Of a stretch of 64,000 nt of DNA, positions 33,975 to 61,070 are shown in pieces (the stretch's first letter is position 1; the number at the start of each line of letters is the position of its first letter). Where the stretch lies: assembly GCA_030544235.1 (NCBI GenBank), contig CM060477.1:9713934-9777933 (forward strand), read 5' to 3'. The notes beneath the pieces were generated by a model. That model did no database searches, was not told the origin of the DNA, and was given only the letters and a program-made list of their open reading frames with translations. The stretch is from Lepturacanthus savala. Its lineage: Eukaryota > Chordata > Actinopteri > Scombriformes > Trichiuridae. The translations under genes and the position numbers were made by a program.

Positions 33975-34126
33975 GGGGGGGGGGGTGCAGCAGCTGAGTA
34001 AAGAGGTTGCTGGGGTCACTTTCATACCTTGTGACCTGTGCTTTAAAGGTCCTATATTGTGCATTTACCTTGGTTTTATTTGCTTTTTTTTACATATCTA
34101 ATATATATTTGGTGTTTAAAAGTGAT

Positions 34127-34210
<84 letters not shown>

Positions 34211-35505
34211 CTGTATAATTACATTTAAAGCAATGAAAATGGTAATTTACATGATATGGGACTTTTAAGAGCTGTCTGGCAGAGAATGGAGAGTGTGCAT
34301 TAATTAGGACTATCTTCCTATGTGCTCTGTGTGTGTTTGCATGTTCTGTGCGCCTTTAGGTGCTCATCAGCTACATCGACCTCCTCTACCCAACAGATGA
34401 CCGAAACCGCATGCTGAGAGAGTCCTACTACTTCACCTGCAACTGCCAGGAATGTAAAAGCAGGTCCCAAGTAAGAACCAGCGCAAGAGCGATGGCGAAA
34501 AAGTGATTAACAATCCTGCACTTGTGATACAGCCAACAATGCACAATGTCAAATTTAGAAACGCTCTCGTGTTTGCCTTACAGGACAAGGCCAAGCTGAA
34601 AGTGCGTAAGCGGAGCGACCCCATCGAGCCAGAAGTCATCAACAACATGGTGCGCTATGCCAGGAAAACCATCAGAGAGTTCAGAGGACTCAAACGCATC
34701 AAAAATATCCTTTGATATTAATTACAGTGTATATTTTATCAACCGAAGATGCGAGTTTTGTTTGAGCCCGCTTCCTTGGAGCCTCAACAGCTAAATTTTA
34801 CATTCCGATGCTATGTTACACTCAGGATTTGGAAACTAAGGATAATTATATTTAATTAGTAGGCACAGTAAAGTAAAACAAAAAAACACATACTCATTGC
34901 AGACTTAATTATTCTGCCAAGCAGGTTTCCAGACTGTTAAAAATATATCCGGTTAAATGATCAGATAACATTTTACATTTCTGGTAAACGTCAGCCTTGA
35001 CCCTGTGGCACCCCCTAGCGAGCTGCTGGAGATGTGCGAGCAGAGCTTGGAGGAGATGGGAGCCGTTTTTCATGACACCAACGTCTACATGCTCCACATG
35101 ATGTACCAGGCCATGGGCGTTTGCCTCTGCATGCAAGAATATGAAGGAGCAATCAGATACGGGGAGAAGATCCACAAATCATACAGGTGCCACGTACAGT
35201 GAACCCTCAAAAATACACAGAAATGTACCTGCAGGACAGATATTAGATGATAATGATGATGATCCACATAAGCAAAGGTTACAGTCTTAAAGAACAGATG
35301 GTAGTGTGTTTCCATATTAAAATGTAGCATTAAAAATAGCATAGTGGACCCTTCACTGTGACTATATGTAAATAAGTAGTAGCTGATATCACATTGCATT
35401 ATGGGAGACGTAGGATCTGGTGCTTGTTTGGAGTTTAACCACATTAAGAATGTAAAAGTCATTATATCTCAGCATCTACTCATCAATTTTGACAATATTT
35501 TTTTA

Positions 35506-35584
<79 letters not shown>

Positions 35585-36234
35585 TTTTTACTTAATTAGG
35601 GTATTCTAGTACTCTTTACACTCTTGGATAGATTTGTGTCATTATGGAAATGTCTATATAATGTTATATGAAATGTTTTATTAGTAAAGTAAAAGTATAT
35701 TAGGATTCTTAAAAAGAAAAAATGGTGTTTTTGAGTGAAATAACGTGTAAAATCCCTGTCCACTGCAGCCAGCTGTATCCCACCTACTCTTTGAATGTGT
35801 CGTCCATCTACCTGAAGCTGGGCAGACTTTACATGGCACTGGATAAGCGCTCAATGGGCCTCAGCATTTTAAAGAAGGTATTGTATCCTACAAAAATAGT
35901 TACAGCTGGGTATCGTTTCATTTTTTTTCTTTTTGTAGTAAAATGCTTTTGATACTTGTTCTCTTATTTCTTCATATATAAACAGGAGCCCCTCTTCATA
36001 AATATTGTCTAAAAACAGGTCTAAAATTGACAAATTCAGTTAAATAAGACATTTTCTGTTTAAGGAATAGGTAGGAATGATAAGAAGGTCTCGGTTTCAT
36101 ACACACGTTTGCTTTTTACATGTTGTAAAAACGATGTTTGTGCATGTTTGCAGGCGATGGCCATAATGGAAGTGGCTCACGGGAAGGATCACCTCTATCT
36201 GACAGAGCTGCGCAAAGAGATGACACAAAAATGA
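28185..36234 (+). CDS. smyd2: smyd2: SET and MYND domain lysine N-methyltransferase 2, complete, 12 exons
   Basis: Joining 28185-28354, 30817-30880, 31280-31390, 31468-31528, 32170-32294, 32408-32475, 33435-33537, 34360-34470, 34584-34704, 35012-35186, 35769-35877 and 36154-36234 gives an open frame of 432 codons plus TGA, against 433 residues in human SMYD2. All phases agree. The order is split SET N-lobe (KGRGLR, residues 16-21), MYND zinc finger (about 51-90), SET core with NHSC at 205-208 for SAM and zinc binding, post-SET cysteines (CNCQEC), and a helical TPR-like C-terminal lobe. SMYD2 monomethylates lysines of p53, RB1, HSP90 and, in vitro, histone H3, in nucleus and cytosol. Intron 9 is AT-AC (U12-type); all others are GT-AG. 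In the synteny with prox1 and ptpn14 it is probably smyd2a. Confidence 0.96.
30117..30481 (-). mobile_element. tRNA-derived SINE with perfect 12-bp target-site duplication
   Basis: Read on the minus strand, the head at 30481 carries an A-box-like TGGTGCAGGGGTTAG and a B-box-like GGTTCAAGACC. A central region typical of teleost SINEs follows (for example TCTAAATTGCCCATAGGTGT), and the tail ends in TGAC repeats. The direct repeat AATTAATAAACA flanks it at 30105-30116 and 30482-30493. Intact duplications suggest a fairly young copy. The family name (V-SINE or Mermaid type) is from memory and uncertain. Confidence 0.85.
30707..30737 (-). mobile_element. 31-bp severely truncated retroposon insertion (tail only)
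   Basis: The 18-bp direct repeat AGGGTCTTTCAGTAACTC at 30689-30706 and 30738-30755 brackets 31 bp made of TCCA/TCCG units followed by TTCCTCACC. On the minus strand this is a GGATG-repeat tail, as at the 3' end of teleost SINE/LINE copies. A long perfect duplication around a tail-only insert is best explained by extreme 5' truncation during target-primed reverse transcription. Confidence 0.6.
30817..30880 (+). CDS. smyd2: smyd2 exon 2 (MYND core)
   Basis: Acceptor ttctag, donor gtagga. Encodes KEGLARCGKCKKAFYCNVKC plus Gln, with zinc-binding cysteines of the MYND finger. Confidence 0.95.
31262..31279 (+). promoter_or_regulatory. smyd2: UG-repeat acceptor of smyd2 exon 3
   Basis: The 3' splice site of intron 2 is a run of TG units ending tgtgtgtag directly before exon 3, with no ordinary pyrimidine tract. 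UG-rich acceptors of this kind are known TDP-43 (and CELF) targets, for example CFTR exon 9. Confidence 0.7.
31280..31390 (+). CDS. smyd2: smyd2 exon 3
   Basis: Encodes KADWPMHKLECSSMIAFGEN and onward to ARILAKK, matching human SMYD2 at the end of the MYND finger. 111 bp, phase 0 at both ends, donor gttgga (weak), so skipping would be in frame. Confidence 0.93.
31468..31528 (+). CDS. smyd2: smyd2 exon 4
   Basis: After a 77-bp intron (acceptor tccacag). Encodes KMQKERCLSEKILLIGEVQS, ends phase 1 at donor gtgagt. Aligns with the human KIHPERTPSEKL segment. Confidence 0.9.
31529..32169 (+). other. smyd2: smyd2 intron 4
   Basis: 641-bp GT-AG intron, AT-rich, with no recognisable repeat or RNA. 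Confidence 0.85.
32170..32294 (+). CDS. smyd2: smyd2 exon 5
   Basis: Completes His from exon 4, then reads AEDEDNERREITEADVAGLH and FYSKHLEIPD to LFSQ. Donor gtcctg is followed at once by a CA repeat (about 32301-32322). Confidence 0.92.
32408..32475 (+). CDS. smyd2: smyd2 exon 6
   Basis: Encodes VACNGFTIEDDELSHMGTAI then YP and a split Asp; acceptor aacag, donor gtaagt. SET domain. Confidence 0.95.
32476..33434 (+). other. smyd2: smyd2 intron 6
   Basis: 959-bp GT-AG intron. It contains a TIR element copy (32676-33040). The remainder shows nothing recognisable. Confidence 0.85.
32676..33040 (+). mobile_element. Short non-autonomous element with TTAAAGGTCCC terminus, copy in smyd2 intron 6
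   Basis: The first 32 bp (TTAAAGGTCCCTTATTGTAG, then AAAGTGAGATTT) match the copy at 58509 at all but one position. Both copies share inner words (CTCAATCCACA, TTGTGATGTCACAA, CCAATCAGAAT). The right end here has decayed (TGTGACTTTTA). Confidence 0.75.
33435..33537 (+). CDS. smyd2: smyd2 exon 7 (catalytic NHSC motif)
   Basis: Encodes DVALINHSCLPSVIVTYNGT to MKPGDE. The NHSC motif (residues 205-208) contacts SAM and supplies a post-SET zinc ligand. Acceptor ctgcag, donor gtgagg. Confidence 0.95.
34042..34268 (+). mobile_element. Short TIR element enclosing (TA)37
   Basis: Begins TTTAAAGGTCCTATATTGT and ends GATATGGGACTTTTAA, near-perfect inverted termini of the TTAAAGGTCC family. The interior is mostly the (TA)n tract at 34133-34206, which has probably expanded inside the element. 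Confidence 0.65.
34133..34206. repeat. (TA)n microsatellite, 37 units
   Basis: Pure TA run of 74 bp in smyd2 intron 7. It can form hairpins or cruciforms. Confidence 0.98.
34360..34470 (+). CDS. smyd2: smyd2 exon 8 (SET end and post-SET)
   Basis: Encodes VLISYIDLLYPTDDRNRMLR then ESYYFTCNCQECKSRSQ. It holds the conserved SYIDLLYP tyrosines near the active site and the CxCxxC zinc ligands. 111 bp, phase 0. Confidence 0.95.
34584..34704 (+). CDS. smyd2: smyd2 exon 9, spliced to exon 10 by an AT-AC intron
   Basis: Encodes DKAKLKVRKRSDPIEPEVIN then NMVRYARKTIREFRGLKRIK. It ends in phase 1 immediately before ATATCCTTT; no GT donor near here keeps the frame. Helical C-terminal lobe. Confidence 0.92.
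34705..35011 (+). other. smyd2: smyd2 intron 9: U12-type AT-AC intron
   Basis: The 5' end is ATATCCTTT (34705-34713), a perfect match to the minor-spliceosome donor consensus. The 3' end has a CCTTGAC branch-site element (34995-35001) with its adenosine 11 nt before the terminal AC (35010-35011). Splicing here restores the conserved KTPSELLEMCE junction (human KSPSELLEICE) with the Thr312 codon split. 307 bp. Confidence 0.9.
35012..35186 (+). CDS. smyd2: smyd2 exon 10
   Basis: Starts CCCCTAGCGAG after terminal AC and reads (T)PSELLEMCEQSLEEM to YMLHMMYQAMGVCLCMQEYE and KIHKSY. C-terminal TPR-like lobe. Donor gtgcca. Confidence 0.93.
35511..35579. repeat. (TA)n microsatellite in smyd2 intron 10
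   Basis: Pure TA run of about 34 units inside the 582-bp intron 10 (35187-35768), which otherwise shows nothing. Confidence 0.98.
35769..35877 (+). CDS. smyd2: smyd2 exon 11
   Basis: Encodes (S)QLYPTYSLNVSSIYLKLGR then LYMALDKRSMGLSILKK. Acceptor ctgcag, donor gtattg. TPR-like helices. Confidence 0.94.
36154..36234 (+). CDS. smyd2: smyd2 exon 12 (C-terminus)
   Basis: Encodes AMAIMEVAHGKDHLYLTELR then KEMTQK and TGA at 36232-36234; human ends AIAIMEVAHGKDHPYISEIK. Acceptor tttgcag. Confidence 0.95.
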   Translation, partial: AMAIMEVAHGKDHLYLTELRKEMTQK

Positions 36235-36522
36235 GGAGGGAGTGAAGAAATAATGGAACTGCGCACACGTTTAAACAAAGATAGGGAACATTTATTGTTT
36301 TGTAGAACAGTTTATTTTTTGAGATTTAACTTATATTAAAAAAAGCACAATCATTTTGTACCAAGCTTGAATGTTCAAGTGAACGTGGAAATGTTTCATA
36401 CTGTGAAAGGTGTTTTTTTTTTACAAGTTTTTTACTCAAATTATGAATGATTTTGCGTATTGTTTTGACTTGTGACTGACTCGTCAGCTGTGGGCCCTGC
36501 ATCCAACAGTGTTGAGTTGTTC

Positions 36523-37026
36523 GGTAACCCTTTACTTGAATGGGGACTGTTATAACACTGTTATAATCATGAATGCTTATGACAGATGTCGTTAAGTGTC
36601 ATTTGATAAATTATGTCACTTTTTAATGCAAAGTCAATAATAAATGTTGACAAAAATAACCTGTTAAACATGCCATAGCAGATCCTACTGTCAAACTTTA
36701 AAAAACTATTGAGTTTATATCTTACATTGATATTAAACTGTCATTTCTGGTTCGGTTTCACATTAGTTGTCACAGGACCATTATGATTGTGTTCTAAATG
36801 TTGTGCTTTTCATTATGATGTCATAAGCGCAATAGTTTTTTTAAAAATTAAATAAAAAAGACATATCAAACAATGTCAACTTTGCATCAAAAGTGACATA
36901 ATTTACAGAATGGCACTTAATAAATGTCATAAGCGTTCATTAATGTACACAACAGGTGTCATGTCATGATAATGACAGTGTTATGACAGTCTTATGAACC
37001 CCCCTCCATTGCTGTATAGTGTTACC
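36523..37026. mobile_element. Foldback (long inverted repeat) element, MITE-like
   Basis: The left end GGTAACCCTTTACTTGAATG and the right end (ending TGTTACC) are inverted copies, and the arms keep pairing inward: ATAACACTGTTATAAT against ATAATGACAGTGTTAT, and TAAATTATGTCACTTTTTAA against AAAAGTGACATAATTTA. The loop is AT-rich near 36830-36860. Such GGTAACAC-ended palindromic elements are common in teleosts as far as I know. No clear target duplication was found. Confidence 0.7.
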
Positions 37027-37185
37027 AGTTCATAAAGGTGCGTAGGGAGACAAATGCAAGAAAATATCATCCAATCAGGACAGCGGCTTTGCCAACGGGC
37101 GCCAAATAAAGAGGCAGATTGTGCCGTTTCACAATGGGTGGCTGGAATAGAGCACTGTGTTTCTATTAAAACCTTGTGTGAATGG

Positions 37186-37360
37186 GGCCGTAAGTGGTGC
37201 AGTAAGTAGAGCAGCCGCCCCATGTGGAGAGGCTGCAGCCTTCACCGCAGGCGACTCTGGTTTGAATCCCACATGGGGCGGCCCTTTCCTGCATGTCATT
37301 CCCCCCTCTCTCTGCCTCCCCCTTTCCTGTCTATCTCTACTGTGTGCTATCAAAAAAAAA
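37186..37360 (+). mobile_element. tRNA-derived SINE copy
   Basis: The head has an A-box-like GTGGTGCAGTAAGTAGAGCA and a B-box-like GGTTTGAATCCC. It is followed by the teleost-type body (CCTTTCCTGCATGTCATTCC, CTCTCTGCCTCC, TTTCCTGTCTATCTCTACTG) and a short poly(A) at 37351-37360. I could not define the target-site duplication. Confidence 0.75.
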
Positions 37361-37574
37361 ACTTCGTACGGAGTATTATAGGTTCCATATTTTACATTTT
37401 TCCTGGGTTTTTAAGTGAAGATTTGATCTTTAAAAGCAAGATGTATTTCTGGATTTATGAATCAAAAAGCATCTCAATAAAGTTTCAAGCTTCTCTCTGG
37501 AGTTGTTTTTCTTATAATCAAAAATGTGTGTTAGATTAAAAATATTTTAAATAAACTATGACGTGGCCACAGTC

Positions 37575-39469
37575 TTAAAGAAAATAAGGCTTTATTGCAT
37601 AATAAGCAAGTACGACAGTTTCATACATGTCTGGGGAAAGAAAAATAAAAGACTTGATGCACTGAAAACGCATATACAAAACATATGTACACATACTTTG
37701 AAAGGTATTTGGGAGTTTTGCCAAAAAAAAAAAAAAAAAAAATGAAAGGGAAAATATTAAATATGAACAAACAGTGGAATGCTGTGTGAGAAAATACTGT
37801 CACAAAGAGAACAGAAGTGCAACAAAACACTTATATGTCAAGAGAGCATAAAGCTTATACTTATCTGAGAATATATACATTAAAATATAAAAATGCATGC
37901 ATAGTTAATTATGTTGCGGTATTTTTCGGGTACCAAGTCAAAAAAAAAAAAAAAAAAAAGAAACAAACAAAAAACTATATAAAACATTTGTAGAAATCCT
38001 TTCTCACGTGCCCATTACTGTATGTACAAAAGTTACTTTGGACATGACTGGCTTTGCATCATGGTTCAGAAAAATAAAAACAGTATATTTAACATGTAAA
38101 AAGGAGATTCTTCAGAGTGCCATTATATAAAACAGGATTTAGGAACATGGCAACACAGTAATCTTTTGGGTTTGTATCTGATTATTAGAAATGGACAGAA
38201 AGACAGTTGTCTTTGATACCATACTCCCAAAAAATAAAACCAAGACATCAGTATTCACTTACCTGAGCGTTAATGATTTGAAATGTTTGAGTTGTTCTCA
38301 TGACAAAACACAGACTATTAAATACTGATTCAAAGATTTCATTTTAAGAGGGAAAAAATGTAATTTAGTTTATCAAACCCATCCAGAACCCTAAAACAAG
38401 GATATGTACATATATCAGCCTGGCAGCTTCTCCTTGTTACATATTTCAATAAGGCACAATGATACAGTATGTACATGTTTGAAGGACACAGTTCTCTATT
38501 GAATACTGTAAACAGTGAAATATCGGATTCCAATTCATTGGATTAAATGCTGTTTTTAGTTTTGAAATGATTTTGGGGTGACACATTTTCATCATTAAGA
38601 AACTCAAGATTGAAATCAGTCGCTGTTTAAATGCAGCCTGTGCACATGTAAGAGGGATCTTAGTAGAAACGTATTAAAAGAGGCACCTTCGGAAGGAAAA
38701 CGGCAGCAATCCTCATGTCATCCACAAGGAAGGTTACGCAGAAAGATGGAAAAATTAAGACAAGTTCAGAAGGTGGAAAAAGGATTTACATAATAAATTA
38801 AAAAAACAAACATTTGTAACAATGTTGAAGTAAATATTCGCTGTATTAATCAACACTCTTGTTAATTTTTTTTTTTGTTTTTAAAAAAGGAATATTTTAG
38901 AACAGTGATTTCAAGAATACTTTTTGTTTGGCAATCTCTTTCAGAGTATAAAGTATAACAATAATACTGCTGCCACCTACTGTTCATATAGCACTGTGTC
39001 ATTTCTAATAATGGCTAAAAATAAAGATTGAGAAATGTAGCAATGCGGGGGGAAAAAGTGTCCAAACTGTAACTGAGATTCAGATTTCTCAACACATTTC
39101 TCAAGAAATCTCAAGAGCACAAACACATTCATGCCTGCAGGCAAGACAAGCTGCTTATTCACCTGCCCTACATGGAGAGAACGCACAAAAAACGTGCACG
39201 CTCCACATAGAAGGACCAGGTCCGGGGAGGGGGGGAGAAATTTCTATACAAGCCTTAGCAAATCCTTTCCTCCCTTGAGGTGAGTTTGAACACAAATCCA
39301 CTGGAATTTCTAGAACTGCCACATAGAAAAACTCAATGTAAAAATGTAGTTGCTTTTTGCTTCCAACCAGCTGTTAGTTAAACTGGATCTGTCAAACAGT
39401 CTTCACGCTTTTTTTTTTCTTTTAAGTACCATTGTCGCCATCTATTGTGTCATGTAAGGTCAAAAGAGC
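37575..39469 (-). other. ptpn14: Probable ptpn14 3' UTR (about 1.9 kb)
   Basis: It follows the ptpn14 stop on the minus strand. AT-rich, no coding potential, poly(A)/poly(T) runs at 37722-37742 and 37939-37959. The minus-strand AATAAA at 37591-37596 is the best poly(A) signal near its end. Confidence 0.55.
37591..37596 (-). terminator. ptpn14: Candidate ptpn14 poly(A) signal
   Basis: AATAAA on the minus strand, within GCAATAAAGCC context, facing the smyd2 signal at 37476-37481 about 110 bp away. Confidence 0.5.
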
Positions 39470-58281
<18,812 letters not shown>

Positions 58282-58508
58282 CTGGAAAGACACAGAGAAA
58301 AGAAAAAAATAAGAAATAGCGTCATTGAGATGTGATGCTGTAGTCAGTCACATAAGTATGACACTGGTCCTGGAAATGTCAAGGGACGGCTTCAGCTAGC
58401 AGATATAATGTTATGAAACATCGTAATGGTCATTTGTTCACTTTTGTTTTATGATCACACCCTTGCAAAACGTATGACATTCCCATAAAGTGCGCTGTGT
58501 GTTTAGTG

Positions 58509-58833
58509 TTAAAGATCCCTTATTGTAGAAAGTGAGATTTTAACTGCGTTTTGATTATACGGTCCAGGCGTTCTATAAATACCGTCCCATGCTTTAAAAC
58601 TCTCAATCCACAGAGAAATGCACACAACCCGCATTCAGAAAGTGTGCGTTTAACGAGCCCTCAAAACTTCCATTAAGTTGTGATGTCACAATTACATAGT
58701 CACCGCCTACCGCCCCAATTTCGAATCAGCCAATCAGAATGGTTAATATTCATATTTTGATGCTTAAAAAAACAAATATATCTTCTTATTGATATCAAAA
58801 CTGCAGGTAAAGTGTAATGTATGGGACCTTTAA
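58509..58833 (+). mobile_element. Short non-autonomous TIR element, complete copy
   Basis: Begins TTAAAGATCCCTTATTGTAG and ends ATGGGACCTTTAA, inverted termini of 11 bp with one mismatch. It is 325 bp with no coding capacity. It shares the left terminus and inner words with 32676-33040. I could not define a target duplication, so the superfamily is open. Confidence 0.75.
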
Positions 58834-59139
58834 TTAGCTAATGCTAAAATGCTAAACTAAGATGGTAAAAATGATGAACATTATACCTGCTGAACACCAG
58901 CCTATTAGCATTTAAAAGCATAGGTCAGAGCTGTTCTTGTTGTATGTATATCAGACTGCATACCTCAGCCTTTCTACCAGCTTAACTGTACAGAAAAATA
59001 GGACTAAGTGGGTGGTTTATTAGCTTCTAGAAACTCTCCAGAATTCAGTTGTTGCTAAATGTTATTTTCCCAAATAGCCACAAAGTCTCTGAGAGCCAGT
59101 TATATAAAAAATGAGCTGGAAAACATGATGGGTTTCAGT

Positions 59140-59640
59140 TCAACACTTCTCTCCAAAGAAAGTAAGAGGAGCTGCGCTCGAGGCGTTGCGCATTAGCGGC
59201 TGAAGGCTTGCAAGCATCCACTGGGACACCACAGAGGGACATATTCTTCTGCTTCTGGTTTGTGCAACAGAAAGTATGCATCAAAGACAGTATTGGCAGC
59301 GGCATTAGCCGGTTAAGACAATGCCAGTGAAGCCTGTTGCAGAATCCGGGTGAGGAATGAGTGAATCACCTCTATTTGAAACACTAGTGACTCATTTTTG
59401 ACTTGAGAGGAATGCCAAATATATACCGGCGAGGGCTAAACAACACGATTTTATAGTCCAGTGCATTTTTAGTGAGCGGCAAGCACGTCACACTGAGGCC
59501 AAACGTTGAGCCTGGTGCTAATAAGGACATGGATTTAATCTTAGGAAGGGCCGACACCAGCGGGACAAAAGGAGAGCATTATAATTGCGAGGCAAACCGG
59601 GGGGGGCTCGGCACGCTGTGGTTTTGGGCAACAGTTGTTT
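59140..59640. promoter_or_regulatory. Candidate regulatory block in the ptpn14 intron
   Basis: Non-repetitive 500 bp with an AP-1-like TGACTCA (near 59390), homeodomain-like words and no ORF. Inferred from texture only. Confidence 0.2.
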
Positions 59641-60829
59641 TGCCAAGTGTAAGCTGATATGATGACACTGTTCAGATTGCTGAGGCCACTGCAGCCTTCA
59701 CACAATGTGGTAAAAGCGGCGAAGCCAAGAGGCTGAAATACACAGCGCTCCTTCAGTTTCTGAGCTCCTTTTGTCCACTTTTAGCCCAGAGTCCAACTGG
59801 ATGTTTGTCTTCTAAAGAATGGAGTGGCCACACAGAAGGAGAGCGGGAGAACTCTCAGGGTGACCGGGCTCGGTTGCATAAAAACCTTGTGCGTGCCGTT
59901 TCCTGTTTGTTGCCGTGGTGACCGCAGGCTTTCCAATGTGGCCTTGGAAGACACCTTTTCCGACATGTCCTCTGCTGTTTAGCTCCATATGTACTTTTTA
60001 ATTCACCCTCAAGAGTTTCTTGCCCTCCTTCACATCTTTTCATATTTCCTTTTTCACATTCCCCCCCCACACTTGTTCTTGCTCTTTTTCTTTTTTGAGC
60101 TCCTCTCAGCGTACTCCCGGGCCTATAATCTGACCCCGCCCTCCTCCCTCACCCTGTCATTACACCCGTTGGCTAAGCTGCCATTCCGTTCCCGTGGCAA
60201 CCCTCTAATTAGCCAACCCCAACCACCACGGCTGTAGCGGGTGGAGGGAGTGGGGGGGCGGGGCTTGATGTGGTCAGGGAAAGGGGCGGAGCCTCGCGGG
60301 ACATAAACCCTTCAAATGATTGTGGACTTTGTTTTTACAAACGCTCCATGTTTTCCCAGCGCTCTCCCTATGGGGTCTGGGGAAATGTTGAGGTCGACAG
60401 TGGTTGGTTCTCATTCTGAGGTCCGATAGTAACAACATGAGACCGGCAGTGAAGAGGCGGACAGTAAACTGTTGAAATAACTATGAACAAGTGAAAGCGT
60501 GACAGTGAGAGGCAGTGAGGTCTCACGGTGTGTTCATGGGAGCCCAAACTACACACGCCAGCCACCAAACATCTTATAGAACAGCGGTTCACGACCTCTT
60601 TGACCTTTGGCCCCTAGACAAACTTCTGTCAACTTCTGACAACTCTACACAAGCTCCATATGTGTGCAGGTTGTGGCCAGTTAAACCAAAGATTGCTTAT
60701 TATTTGTTTTATTTGACTATTTTTAGAGCCCCAGAAGATAACCCAAACACTAGGGTGTGAAAAAGTAAAACTGATTCGTGCATGAGAAATATGTTTTCTA
60801 CTTCCTTGACCACACATTTCATCTCGCTC

Positions 60830-61070
60830 AGTACGTTTACATGACACTCAAGAAAATTAAATTATTGTGTTAATCCGACTATGGTCTGATTTTTAAAACG
60901 CATGAATACACCTTAGTCGGATTGAAATTAAACTAAGTTGGACTTCTCATAGTCAAATTAACACAGCTAGATAATGCAATTGGAATCCAATTTTCTCCAG
61001 TATGTATACACTTTAGTCAGACTGAAGCTGGACAATGCATTGAGAACATGCTCAACAACAATAGAGACGG
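60830..61070. repeat. Possible palindromic interspersed repeat
   Basis: Contains several copies of the words TTAATCCGACTATGG, TTAGTCGGATTGAA, ATAGTCAAATTAA and TTTAGTCAGACTGAA in both orientations, as in dispersed teleost foldback repeats. Boundaries are uncertain. Confidence 0.4.

Larger units (their letters stand above)
33538..34359 (+). other. smyd2: smyd2 intron 7
   Basis: 822-bp GT-AG intron with (TG)n at 33929-33972, a G10 run just after it, and a TIR element (34042-34268) that encloses a long (TA)n. Confidence 0.85.
36235..37500 (+). other. smyd2: smyd2 3' UTR and tail-to-tail spacer with ptpn14
   Basis: After the smyd2 stop, candidate AATAAA signals lie at 36639-36644 (inside a foldback element) and 37476-37481. 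The second would give a 3' UTR of about 1.26 kb containing the foldback element and an SINE, ending about 100 bp from the likely ptpn14 end. Which signal is used cannot be told from sequence. Confidence 0.5.

Noticed and set aside
35012..35018. AG at 35017-35018 as a normal acceptor for smyd2 exon 10
   Set aside because: It would lose the conserved T-P-S residues and no GT donor pairs with it in frame; the AT-AC junction fits fully.
37186..37260. tRNA-like promoter boxes as possible tRNA genes (also at 30400-30481)
   Set aside because: They lack a full cloverleaf and are the heads of SINE copies.
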